Source: an uncultured Erysipelotrichaceae bacterium (GTDB lineage Bacteria > Bacillota_I > Bacilli_A > Erysipelotrichales > Erysipelotrichaceae). From it: DNA of 64,000 bases. The stretch's first letter is position 1. The number at the start of each line of letters is the position of its first letter. Position numbers and translations under genes: made by a program. Where the stretch lies: contig CACYNH010000003.1 in the NCBI GenBank assembly GCA_902775735.1, positions 55,437-119,436 on the forward strand, written 5' to 3'. Below are positions 7,511-14,550 of the stretch, piece after piece. The notes under the pieces are model-generated. The model saw only the letters and a program-made list of their open reading frames with translations, did not search any database and was not told the origin of the DNA.

Positions 7511-8203
7511 TCAGATCAGCTCGGCTGAAACAATGCCGGGCATCGCGTTGATCGCAGCGGCAGCCTCATCCTGCACATCCTGCCCGCCCTGTGCCTTGAG
7601 GGTTAAAAGAGCGGCGTAGATCGCGGTATCGGAAGTCTTGTTGCCGGTGACCCTGAGATTGGTGATAGCAATATCGTTGTCCTTGCAGTATCTGAGCACC
7701 GCGTCCAGATCATTTCTGTGATAGTAGCTCAGGGCGATTTCAAATTCAGGAGCGACCTGGATCTTTGAGCGCACATTTTCAAAGTAAGTTTCCACCAGAA
7801 TGATCATCGCCGTGCCAAGGAAGGCACCTTCATAGAAACCGGCGCCCACAGCCAGACCGATCAGGCCCGATGTCCATAAACCGGCGGCAGTGGTCAGTCC
7901 CTTGACCTTCTGCTTTCTGGTCACGACGATGGTTCCGGCGCCGATGAAACCCAGACCTGTAACAACGCCGGCGGCGATTCTTGAAACGTCGGTCGGCAGT
8001 TCAAGTCCGACATATAGATAAATGCCGGTCAAAGCAGCGATGGTCGCACCGAGCACAACCAGAGTATGGGTTCTGAAGCCGGCAGGCTTGTTATGATAGG
8101 ATCTTTCTAGACCGATGACTGTTCCCAGGATGAAGGCAGTCAGCAGTTTGATCAGAAGCGACAGAAAATCGATGCCGCGGATCGGATTGAAAATACTAAT
8201 CAT
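7511..8203 (-). CDS. MgtC/SapB family membrane protein (second of a tandem pair)
   Basis: 230 residues with AGGAGG six bases before the ATG. The N-terminal ~140 residues carry four or five membrane helices with the family motifs GTVIGLERSYHNKPAGFRTH, GLGFIGAGTI and KVKGLTTAAGLW. The last ~85 residues form a soluble ACT-like regulatory domain. MgtC proteins are linked to Mg2+ limitation and to modulation of F-type ATPase; many commensal members have unknown roles. It follows its paralogue by nine bases, so the two probably form a hetero-oligomer or a duplicated function. Confidence 0.88.
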   Translation of the reverse strand: MISIFNPIRGIDFLSLLIKLLTAFILGTVIGLERSYHNKPAGFRTHTLVVLGATIAALTGIYLYVGLELPTDVSRIAAGVVTGLGFIGAGTIVVTRKQKVKGLTTAAGLWTSGLIGLAVGAGFYEGAFLGTAMIILVETYFENVRSKIQVAPEFEIALSYYHRNDLDAVLRYCKDNDIAITNLRVTGNKTSDTAIYAALLTLKAQGGQDVQDEAAAAINAMPGIVSAELI

Positions 8204-8212
8204 GCTAACCTC

Positions 8213-8944
8213 CTATGAAATCAGTTCTTCAATGGCAAAAACGCTTGGCAGTTCGGCGATCGAGGACATCATGTCCGAATGTGATGTATTCTCCGCGCTC
8301 AGACGGAGGTTCAAAATTGCGGAAGGAAGCGTGTCGCCCTCGCGTTCGATCTGTTCAATCTCAATTTCCTGGATCTCGGCGCCGTTGTTTTTAATGACAG
8401 CAGTAATATCATCAATGTTCCTGATGTCCTCATACTGGACAAACAGGGTGATATACCGCCACCTCCGCTTGAACTTTCTTTCCAGCGGCTGCATCACATT
8501 GAGCGCCAGAAGGATCAGGATAAAGGAAACGATGACGCATTCAAAGTAGCCGGCGCCGCAGGCAAAGCCCATGCACACACAGGCGAAGAGACCGGTTGCG
8601 GTGGTCAGACCTTTGACCTGATGGTGCGAAGTTGAAATGATGGAGCCCGCCGCGATGAAGCCGATGCCGCCGATGACGGCAGCCGAAAATCTGGAAGCGT
8701 CGAATTTCATGCCGACCGAGCTGACGGTGTCCGCCCAGAGAGTGTTCATCATTTCATAATTATAAAGGGCAAGCATAATCGACATTGCCGAGCCGATGCC
8801 GGTTAACATGTAGGTCCTGAAACCGGCTGTTTTGGAACGTTTCGTTCTGCCATAGCCGATCGTGCCGCAGGCAGCCATTGCCAGACCCAGGCGGAAGACG
8901 ACCGAAACAAAATTAAATTGATGCAGATAATCCAGTACTGCCAT
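8213..8944 (-). CDS. MgtC/SapB family membrane protein (first of a tandem pair)
   Basis: 243 residues; AAGGAGAG lies upstream of the ATG. Membrane helices hold GYGRTKRSKTAGFRTYMLTG, GGIGFIAAGSII and HQVKGLTTATGLFAC, matching the same motifs as the downstream copy; an ACT-like C-terminal domain follows from about residue 150. It is clearly a diverged duplicate of the following gene. A probable -10 TACAAT lies at 9015-9020 on the minus strand. Confidence 0.88.
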   Translation of the reverse strand: MAVLDYLHQFNFVSVVFRLGLAMAACGTIGYGRTKRSKTAGFRTYMLTGIGSAMSIMLALYNYEMMNTLWADTVSSVGMKFDASRFSAAVIGGIGFIAAGSIISTSHHQVKGLTTATGLFACVCMGFACGAGYFECVIVSFILILLALNVMQPLERKFKRRWRYITLFVQYEDIRNIDDITAVIKNNGAEIQEIEIEQIEREGDTLPSAILNLRLSAENTSHSDMMSSIAELPSVFAIEELIS

Positions 8945-9042
8945 TCTCTGGTTCTCTCCTTCTGTTTTATAACGGACACTTTTGATATTTCCGTCATGTA
9001 TTTCCGTTTCTTATTGTATCATGCACAGGCTGTCCGGAACTG

Positions 9043-9066
9043 AAAAAAGCAGGATTCCCCTGCTTT
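9043..9066 (-). terminator. Terminator of the nucleoside ABC transporter operon
   Basis: AAAGCAGG/CCTGCTTT with a 5-nt loop and six T on the minus strand, immediately after the last permease gene. Confidence 0.85.
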
Positions 9067-9070
9067 CTCA

Positions 9071-10102
9071 TTATCTTTCTTCGCGGAAGTACGAAATGCC
9101 CAGCGACTGCGGGTTCCGGTTTTCCCGCCGTTTCCGCTTTGAGACAAAGATCAGAATCACGATGGTGACCAGATACGGAATCATTCTGTAGAGATTCTGC
9201 ATATGGGAAGGATTCGCGTTGCCGCACAGCTTTGCCAGTACCGCCGAAATGTTGGCGGGAATGTAAAGATACACCCAATAGCAGATACCGAAGACGAAGG
9301 ATCCCCAGATCGCGGAAATCGGTTTCCAGCTGGTGAAGATGACCAGCGCGACCGCCAGCCAGCCCAGGGCTTCAATCCCGCCGCCGGTATCCCATGTGCC
9401 CTTGATATAGTCCATGACGTAGTATACGCCGCCAAGGCCTTCGAACATGGCGCCGATCGTTGTCGCGAGGTACTTGTACTTTGTGACATTGATGCCGGCC
9501 GCGTCGGCTGTGGCCGGGTTTTCACCGACCGCCCTGAGGTTGAGACCCGCTCTTGTGCGGTTCAGGAAGAAACCGGCGCCAAGGGCGATCAGAATTGCCG
9601 CGTATGTCAGGAATCCGTAGTTGAAGAAGATTGTGCTGAAGATGCCGAGCTTTGTGGAAAGCACCGGAATCTGGGCGCGGTAGGCGCTCGAAGCAGCCGC
9701 GACGGAAATCTGTCCGACGCCGCCGGAGAGCTTGACCAGGGAGCCGCCGAAGAAGTTGGCGACGCCGCTGCCGAAAATCGTCAGGGTCAGACCGGTCACG
9801 TTCTGGTTGGCTCTCAGGGTAACCGTCATGAAGCAGTATAATAATCCGCCAAGTCCGGAAGCGATTAAGGCGCACACAAGAGAAATGCACATCGAGACGA
9901 AGGGAACAGGCGCCGGGTTGCCGTTTTCATAGAAGAACGCGCCGGCCAGGGCCCCGATTGCGCCAAGGTACATGATGCCCGGCACGCCGAGGTTGAGGTT
10001 GCCGCTCTTTTCGGTCAGGATTTCACCGACGGATCCGAGCATGATGATGGTACCGAATGTGACCGCGGCGTTGAGCCAGGCCAGAATTGATGTCAGTGTC
10101 AT
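9071..10102 (-). CDS. nupQ: ABC transporter permease, BMP-type nucleoside uptake
   Basis: 343 residues with about nine membrane helices. The N-terminal segment (MLGSVGEILTEKSGNLNLGVPGIMYLGA) is diagnostic of the shorter permease of BMP-associated importers, and LRAVGENPATADAAGINV is the cytoplasmic EAA-like loop that docks on the ATPase. It begins one base after the upstream permease ends. With the other three genes it forms a complete importer of nucleosides; the symbol follows the nupNOPQ naming used in lactic acid bacteria and is by similarity. Confidence 0.88.
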   Translation of the reverse strand: MTLTSILAWLNAAVTFGTIIMLGSVGEILTEKSGNLNLGVPGIMYLGAIGALAGAFFYENGNPAPVPFVSMCISLVCALIASGLGGLLYCFMTVTLRANQNVTGLTLTIFGSGVANFFGGSLVKLSGGVGQISVAAASSAYRAQIPVLSTKLGIFSTIFFNYGFLTYAAILIALGAGFFLNRTRAGLNLRAVGENPATADAAGINVTKYKYLATTIGAMFEGLGGVYYVMDYIKGTWDTGGGIEALGWLAVALVIFTSWKPISAIWGSFVFGICYWVYLYIPANISAVLAKLCGNANPSHMQNLYRMIPYLVTIVILIFVSKRKRRENRNPQSLGISYFREER

Positions 10103-10103
10103 A

Positions 10104-11228
10104 TCACTCAGCCCTCTCCTTTCCCTTCTTTGAACGGAATACCAGTCTGTAGTTGATGAAGAATTCGCTTGCCAGGATGAAGAAGAGGATAATGCCCGTC
10201 AGGATGCTGGAAGCGTAGGTATTGAAGTTGAAGTCGGACGCGATCTGGTTGGCGCCTCTGGACAGGAAGGAAAGGATTGCCGTGATCAGGGTCATCGCGA
10301 TCGGATTGAACTTGCCGAGCCAGGCGACGATGATGGCGGTGAATCCCCTGCCGCCGGCGGTCAGGGAAGAAATCGTGTGGGAAACACAGGAAACTTCCAG
10401 GAAACCGGCAAGGCCGCAGATCGCGGCGGAGATCGCCATTGTTCTGAGGATGACTTTCGAAACGGAAATACCGGCATATCTGGCGGTGTTTTCACTTTCA
10501 CCGGCAACGGTGATTTCAAAGCCCTGCTTGGAATTCTTCAGATAGAAGTACATGCCGATGGTAAGCGCGCCGACAATCAGGACCGCCGGAGCGAACTGCT
10601 GACCAAAGAGAGAAGGCATCCAGCCCGACTGGGTATCGCCGTTGATGATGCCGACCGAGTGGGACTGCTTTTTGTCCCAGACGTCGACAAAGAATTCAAC
10701 CAGCTGCAGAGCGACATAGTTCATCATCAGGGTGAACAGGGTTTCGTTGGTTCTGTACTTTGACTTGAAATATGCGGGAATCAGACCCCAGAGCGCGCTT
10801 GCCAGCATGGCGGTAACCGCCATCAGCACCAGCATCAGCGCATTGGGCAGCTTGCCGCCCATCGTGATCATCCAGGCGGCACAGACAAGGCCGCCGATCA
10901 GCACCTGTCCTTCCGCGCCGACATTCCAGAAACGCAGTTTGAACGCCGGAGCCAGACCGATGCCGATGCATAAGAGAATCGCCATGTCCTTGAGTGTCTG
11001 CCAGATTCTTCTCGGGGTGCCGAAGGCGCCGGAGAACATGGAGGCGTAGACGGAAACCGGGTTGAGTGAAGTGATGCTCATGATGAAGAGCGCGCACACC
11101 AGCATGCCCAGCAGCACGCAGATGATCCGGATCATCCATGCTTTGGAAGCGGGAATATCGACTCTGCGCACCAGGTGGATGAGAGGCTCTTTGACGCTGT
11201 CATGCGGTTTGTCATACTTGTTTCTCAT
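10104..11228 (-). CDS. nupP: ABC transporter permease, BMP-type nucleoside uptake
   Basis: 374 residues. A short cytoplasmic N-terminus is followed by MIRIICVLLGMLVCALFIMS and about nine more membrane helices; VAGESENTARYAGISVSKVI is the ATPase-contact loop and AGGRGFTAIIVAWLGKFNPI a conserved permease segment. Its ATG overlaps the stop of the ATPase gene (11225-11228). It pairs with the shorter permease to form the membrane channel. Confidence 0.88.
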   Translation of the reverse strand: MRNKYDKPHDSVKEPLIHLVRRVDIPASKAWMIRIICVLLGMLVCALFIMSITSLNPVSVYASMFSGAFGTPRRIWQTLKDMAILLCIGIGLAPAFKLRFWNVGAEGQVLIGGLVCAAWMITMGGKLPNALMLVLMAVTAMLASALWGLIPAYFKSKYRTNETLFTLMMNYVALQLVEFFVDVWDKKQSHSVGIINGDTQSGWMPSLFGQQFAPAVLIVGALTIGMYFYLKNSKQGFEITVAGESENTARYAGISVSKVILRTMAISAAICGLAGFLEVSCVSHTISSLTAGGRGFTAIIVAWLGKFNPIAMTLITAILSFLSRGANQIASDFNFNTYASSILTGIILFFILASEFFINYRLVFRSKKGKERAE

Positions 11229-12772
11229 GCCGCTGCCTCCTCACTCACAAGATTGGTCATGCGTCTGCCGACTTCCTCCTTGGTGACTGTGCGGGCATCC
11301 AGAATGCCGTTCTGCTTTCCGCCGCAGAGAACCAGGATTCTGTCCGCCAGAGCCAGAAGCACGTCGAGGTCCTCGCCGACATAGATGACGGCGACGCCTT
11401 TTTTCTTCTGCTCTGTCAGCAGATTGTAAATCGTATAGGATTTGGAAATATCGAGACCTCTGACCGCGTAGGCTGTCATCAGAATCGTCGGGGCCGCCGC
11501 GATCTCACGGCCGACCAGGACCTTCTGGACATTGCCGCCGGAAAGCTTTCTGACCGGCGTATCGAGTGACGGTGTGATGACATCCAGTTCCTTCTGGATT
11601 TCACCGGCTGTCTTCAGGGAGGATGTTCTGTCCAAAAACGGTGAGCGGCCTCTGTCATATTCCTTTAACATCATGTTTTCTGTCATGCCCATCGAAGCGA
11701 CAAGACCCATGCCGAGTCTGTCTTCCGGGACAAAGGACAGATGAATACCGAGGTTGCGGATATCGCGCACGGAAACACCTGCCAGTTCTTTTTCATTGCC
11801 GTCGGGATCTGTGTACATGACGCTGCCGCCTTCCTCGATGTGCTGAAGGCCGGCAATCGCTTCCAGAAGCTCTTTCTGTCCGCAGCCGGAAATACCGGCG
11901 ATGCCGAGGATTTCACCGCTGAAGACGTCGAAGGAGACATCGTCAAGCGCCTTGACTCTTTCCTCGTTGTAGACAGTCAGATTGCGGATCTCCAGTCTCT
12001 TTTCACGGTTGACGGGAAGCGGTCTGTCGATGTCGAGCGTGACCTTTTCGCCGACCATGGCTTCAGTCAGGATCTGTTCGGTGGCGACCGGCGTCGGGAT
12101 GGTGGTGATGTACTGGCCTTTGCGCAGAATCGTGACACGGTCGGAAAGCTCGAGAACCTCGTTGAGCTTGTGGGTGATCAGGACAATGGCCTTGCCGTCG
12201 CTTCTCATCGCCCGCAGAACCTTAAACAGTTTTTCTGTTTCCTGCGGCGTCAGGACCGCGGTCGGTTCATCGAGAATCAGGATATTCGCCCCGCGGTAAA
12301 GGATCTTGACGATTTCAAGCGTCTGCTTCTGGGCGACGCTCATCTCATAGACCTTCTGCTCGGGATCGATATCAAAACCGTACTGGTCGGCTATTTCGCG
12401 GACCCTGCGGTTGACTTCCTTCAGGTCATAGGTGCGTGAGCCTTCAATGCCGAGAATGATATTCTCCGCGGCGGTGAAGACGTCAATCAGCTTGAAGTGC
12501 TGATGGATCATTCCGATGCCGAGGTTAAAGGCGTCGTGAGGACTCTTGATTGTCACTTCACTGCCGTTGACATAGAAATAGCCTTCATCGGGATAGTAAA
12601 TGCCCGCCAGCATGTTCATCAGGGTTGTCTTTCCGGAACCGTTCTCGCCGAGAATGGAAAGAATCTCGCCATAGTTGATGTTCATGCTGACATGATCATT
12701 GGCAACCACGCTGCCGAACCTTTTCGTCACATTTTCCATGCGGACCGCTGATCTGTCATCCATTTTGTCCAC
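11225..12772 (-). CDS. nupO: ABC transporter ATPase with two nucleotide-binding domains, BMP-type nucleoside uptake
   Basis: 515 residues, a tandem ATPase of the RbsA/MglA class; AAGGAGGTGGAC precedes the ATG. Domain 1 has Walker A GENGSGKTT (residues 42-50) and Walker B ILILDEPTAVLTPQE. Domain 2 (from about residue 260) has GISGCGQKELLEAI, signature LSGGNVQKVLVGREI, and a changed D-loop region TAYAVRGLDISKS where relatives read PTRGLD. A weak second domain is normal in this class. It energises uptake by the two permeases. Confidence 0.9.
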   Translation of the reverse strand: MDKMDDRSAVRMENVTKRFGSVVANDHVSMNINYGEILSILGENGSGKTTLMNMLAGIYYPDEGYFYVNGSEVTIKSPHDAFNLGIGMIHQHFKLIDVFTAAENIILGIEGSRTYDLKEVNRRVREIADQYGFDIDPEQKVYEMSVAQKQTLEIVKILYRGANILILDEPTAVLTPQETEKLFKVLRAMRSDGKAIVLITHKLNEVLELSDRVTILRKGQYITTIPTPVATEQILTEAMVGEKVTLDIDRPLPVNREKRLEIRNLTVYNEERVKALDDVSFDVFSGEILGIAGISGCGQKELLEAIAGLQHIEEGGSVMYTDPDGNEKELAGVSVRDIRNLGIHLSFVPEDRLGMGLVASMGMTENMMLKEYDRGRSPFLDRTSSLKTAGEIQKELDVITPSLDTPVRKLSGGNVQKVLVGREIAAAPTILMTAYAVRGLDISKSYTIYNLLTEQKKKGVAVIYVGEDLDVLLALADRILVLCGGKQNGILDARTVTKEEVGRRMTNLVSEEAAA

Positions 12773-12787
12773 CTCCTTAACAACGAT

Positions 12788-12822
12788 ACAAGGGAAGCCG
12801 CAGTCAATACGGTTTCCCTTGT
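12788..12822 (-). other. Intercistronic hairpin between binding protein and ATPase genes
   Basis: ACAAGGGAA pairs perfectly with TTCCCTTGT around a 17-nt loop on the minus strand, without a T run. Such hairpins protect the upstream lipoprotein mRNA and let it accumulate above the transporter genes. Confidence 0.55.
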
Positions 12823-12856
12823 CAATTCTGAGTTTTTACTCTGTTAACAGCCTGAA

Positions 12857-14158
12857 TCAGCCGTTGTAGTTGGATTCAATACCGTCGATGATGAATCCGA
12901 AGTAAGGAGCGGAACGGAAGCCGTCCTTTGTGTTGGATTCATAGAAGACGCCGTCCTTGACCGGGAAGATGTCAGCTGTGCCGTCAAAGTCGAGATCGCA
13001 GCCTGTTTCTTCTGTCATGGCTTCGCCGTTGATTGTGAATGTTGCGGTATCGAACACGTTGAGTGAGCCGTCCTTGATGGCAGCTTCAACTTCAGCGACC
13101 TTTGCGTCTGTGCCAGCAGCGCAGGATTCGCCGAGAGCTGTAATGTTGACAGCGCCTGTTTCATAGCCTTCGGACCAGTCTGTGACGATGTCCATAGCCT
13201 TGCCGTCGAGCCACTGCTTGAATGCGTAGTTGTAGTAAACGGACCAGTCGTTGGAAGCGGATGTCAGAGCAGCCTTCGGAGCGACTTCGAGCATGGAAAC
13301 GTTGTAGCCTACGGAATAAACCGGCTTGCCGGATTCGTTGGCAGCCTGGATTGCGGCCGGAGCGCCTGTTGTGTCGGCGTGCTGGGAGATGATGACACAG
13401 CCGTCAGCGATCAGCTTTTCGGCAGTTGTGCCTTCAGCGACCTGGTCAGCCCAGGAACTTGTGTATTCAACGATCATATGAACGTTGGGAACGATGGACT
13501 TGACGCCCAGATAGAAAGCAGTGAAACCGGAAACGACTTCCGCGTAAGGGAACGCGCCGACATAACCGATCTTGATGTCGCCGTCAGCTGTGTAAGCATC
13601 CGGTGTCTTTTCCTTGGAAACCTCACCGTTTTCGATGAGTTCAGCGAGCTTCATGCCGCCGACAACGCCGGAGACATAACGGGACTGGTAAGTCTGGTTG
13701 AAAGCGTTCTTGAAATTGGCAAGACCGGAACCGGCTGCTGTGTCACCTGTCATTGAAATGAATGCGACATCAGGATAGTTTGCGGCAACCTGCTGCATAT
13801 ATGTCTGATGGCCATAGGAGTTGGAGATGACGAGTGTCGCGCCCTGGTCAACGAGGTCTTCAGCAGCGTCAGCGCATGCCTGGTTTTCTTCGATCATGTA
13901 CTTCCACATGATGTCTTCGGAAGCGATGCCAAGATCAGCCGCAGCCTTCTTGATGCCTTCCATATGAGCGGCTGTGTAGCCTTCGTTTTCGTCGCCGACG
14001 AGGATGACGCCGATCTTTCCGTTTGTGGTGACTGTTTCGTTTTCAGTGCTGCTGTCTGTGTTGTTTTCAGCTTCATCGGAAGCCGGTGTACTGCTGCTGC
14101 AGGCTGTCAGGGACAGTGCTGTCAGTACAGATAAAGCAGTGGTAAGAAATTTTTTCAT
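12857..14158 (-). CDS. nupN: BMP family substrate-binding lipoprotein
   Basis: 433 residues. A lipoprotein signal peptide (MKKFLTTALSVLTALSLTAC) ends at a lipobox Cys, followed by a Ser/Asp/Glu-rich linker. The mature domain matches the Med/TmpC/PnrA binding proteins: IGVILVGDENEGYTAAHMEG, ATLVISNSYGHQ, VAFISMTGD, SQHADTTGAPAAIQ, VYSVGYN. These bind purine or other nucleosides. There is no purine riboswitch upstream; instead a short ORF and a terminator occupy the leader. It is the first large gene of the four-gene importer operon. Confidence 0.92.
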   Translation of the reverse strand: MKKFLTTALSVLTALSLTACSSSTPASDEAENNTDSSTENETVTTNGKIGVILVGDENEGYTAAHMEGIKKAAADLGIASEDIMWKYMIEENQACADAAEDLVDQGATLVISNSYGHQTYMQQVAANYPDVAFISMTGDTAAGSGLANFKNAFNQTYQSRYVSGVVGGMKLAELIENGEVSKEKTPDAYTADGDIKIGYVGAFPYAEVVSGFTAFYLGVKSIVPNVHMIVEYTSSWADQVAEGTTAEKLIADGCVIISQHADTTGAPAAIQAANESGKPVYSVGYNVSMLEVAPKAALTSASNDWSVYYNYAFKQWLDGKAMDIVTDWSEGYETGAVNITALGESCAAGTDAKVAEVEAAIKDGSLNVFDTATFTINGEAMTEETGCDLDFDGTADIFPVKDGVFYESNTKDGFRSAPYFGFIIDGIESNYNG

Positions 14159-14214
14159 TTTTTCCCTCCGTTCCTCACCTGAATAAGAATCATGCCTGCA
14201 GACGCCGCTGAATC

Positions 14215-14256
14215 AAAAAACGGGATCAGATTCTGAAAAAGAAGATGATTCCCGTT
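14215..14256 (-). terminator. Attenuator-like terminator in the nucleoside-transporter leader
   Basis: AACGGGA.TCA pairs with TGATCCCGTT and is followed by six T on the minus strand. It begins two bases after the stop of the 30-codon leader ORF and about 55 bases before the binding-protein start, so it can stop transcription before the transporter genes. Confidence 0.75.
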
Positions 14257-14257
14257 A

Positions 14258-14350
14258 TTATGCTTTGAAACGCGCAGCTTCTGCCGCATTAAAATCACAT
14301 GTCTTGAGAGGCAGGATGTTTTTTCCGGAATATCTGAGCATTTCAGCCAT
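14258..14350 (-). CDS. 30-residue leader ORF upstream of the nucleoside transporter
   Basis: An ATG at 14350 follows one of the best ribosome binding sites in the window (AAAGGAGGAAGGAT). It encodes 30 residues beginning MAEMLRYSGKNI and ending ARFKA, then TAA at 14258-14260. There is no run of one amino acid that would point to classical attenuation, and no membrane segment. A TATAAT -10 lies 32 bases upstream of the start and a strong terminator just after its stop. I do not recognise the peptide. It may be a regulatory leader peptide, or a small protein expressed at high level with readthrough into the transporter. Confidence 0.6.
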   Translation of the reverse strand: MAEMLRYSGKNILPLKTCDFNAAEAARFKA

Positions 14351-14381
14351 ATCCTTCCTCCTTTCGCCTGTGATGACAATG

Positions 14382-14387
14382 ATTATA
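14382..14387 (-). promoter_or_regulatory. -10 element of the nucleoside-transporter operon
   Basis: Perfect TATAAT on the minus strand, about 32 bp upstream of the leader ORF start. The -35 is poor (AGTTTT-like), so an activator or strong -10 dependence is possible. Confidence 0.5.
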
Positions 14388-14451
14388 GCCGAACATATCA
14401 GAAAAAACTATAAGTTTTCCTTTTATTTTCCTTTTGAAACCAATTTTTTAA

Positions 14452-14483
14452 ACTGCCTTATGAGAAAGAAGGCGGTTTTTTTT
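14452..14483. terminator. Hairpin with T run, plus-strand orientation
   Basis: ACTGCCTT/AAGGCGGT (one G-U pair) followed by eight T on the plus strand. No plus-strand gene precedes it, so its role is unclear; it may insulate the two minus-strand operons. Confidence 0.4.
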
Positions 14484-14501
14484 CAGATACCTTTTCAAAC
14501 T

Positions 14502-14538
14502 AAAAAAAACCGGAAGGCTGACGCGCAGCCCTCCGGCA
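14502..14538 (-). terminator. Terminator of the clostripain-like gene
   Basis: CCGGAGGGCTG/CAGCCTTCCGG with a short loop and a run of eight T on the minus strand, 13 bases after the stop codon. Confidence 0.88.
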
Positions 14539-14550
14539 GTTTTAAGAGGA

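Noticed and set aside
7511..8944. Mg2+ riboswitch (M-box) before the MgtC pair
   Set aside because: The upstream region 8945-9040 is short and shows no M-box-like structure.
14159..14450. Purine riboswitch before the nucleoside transporter
   Set aside because: The leader lacks the conserved purine-aptamer loops; it holds a small ORF and a terminator instead.
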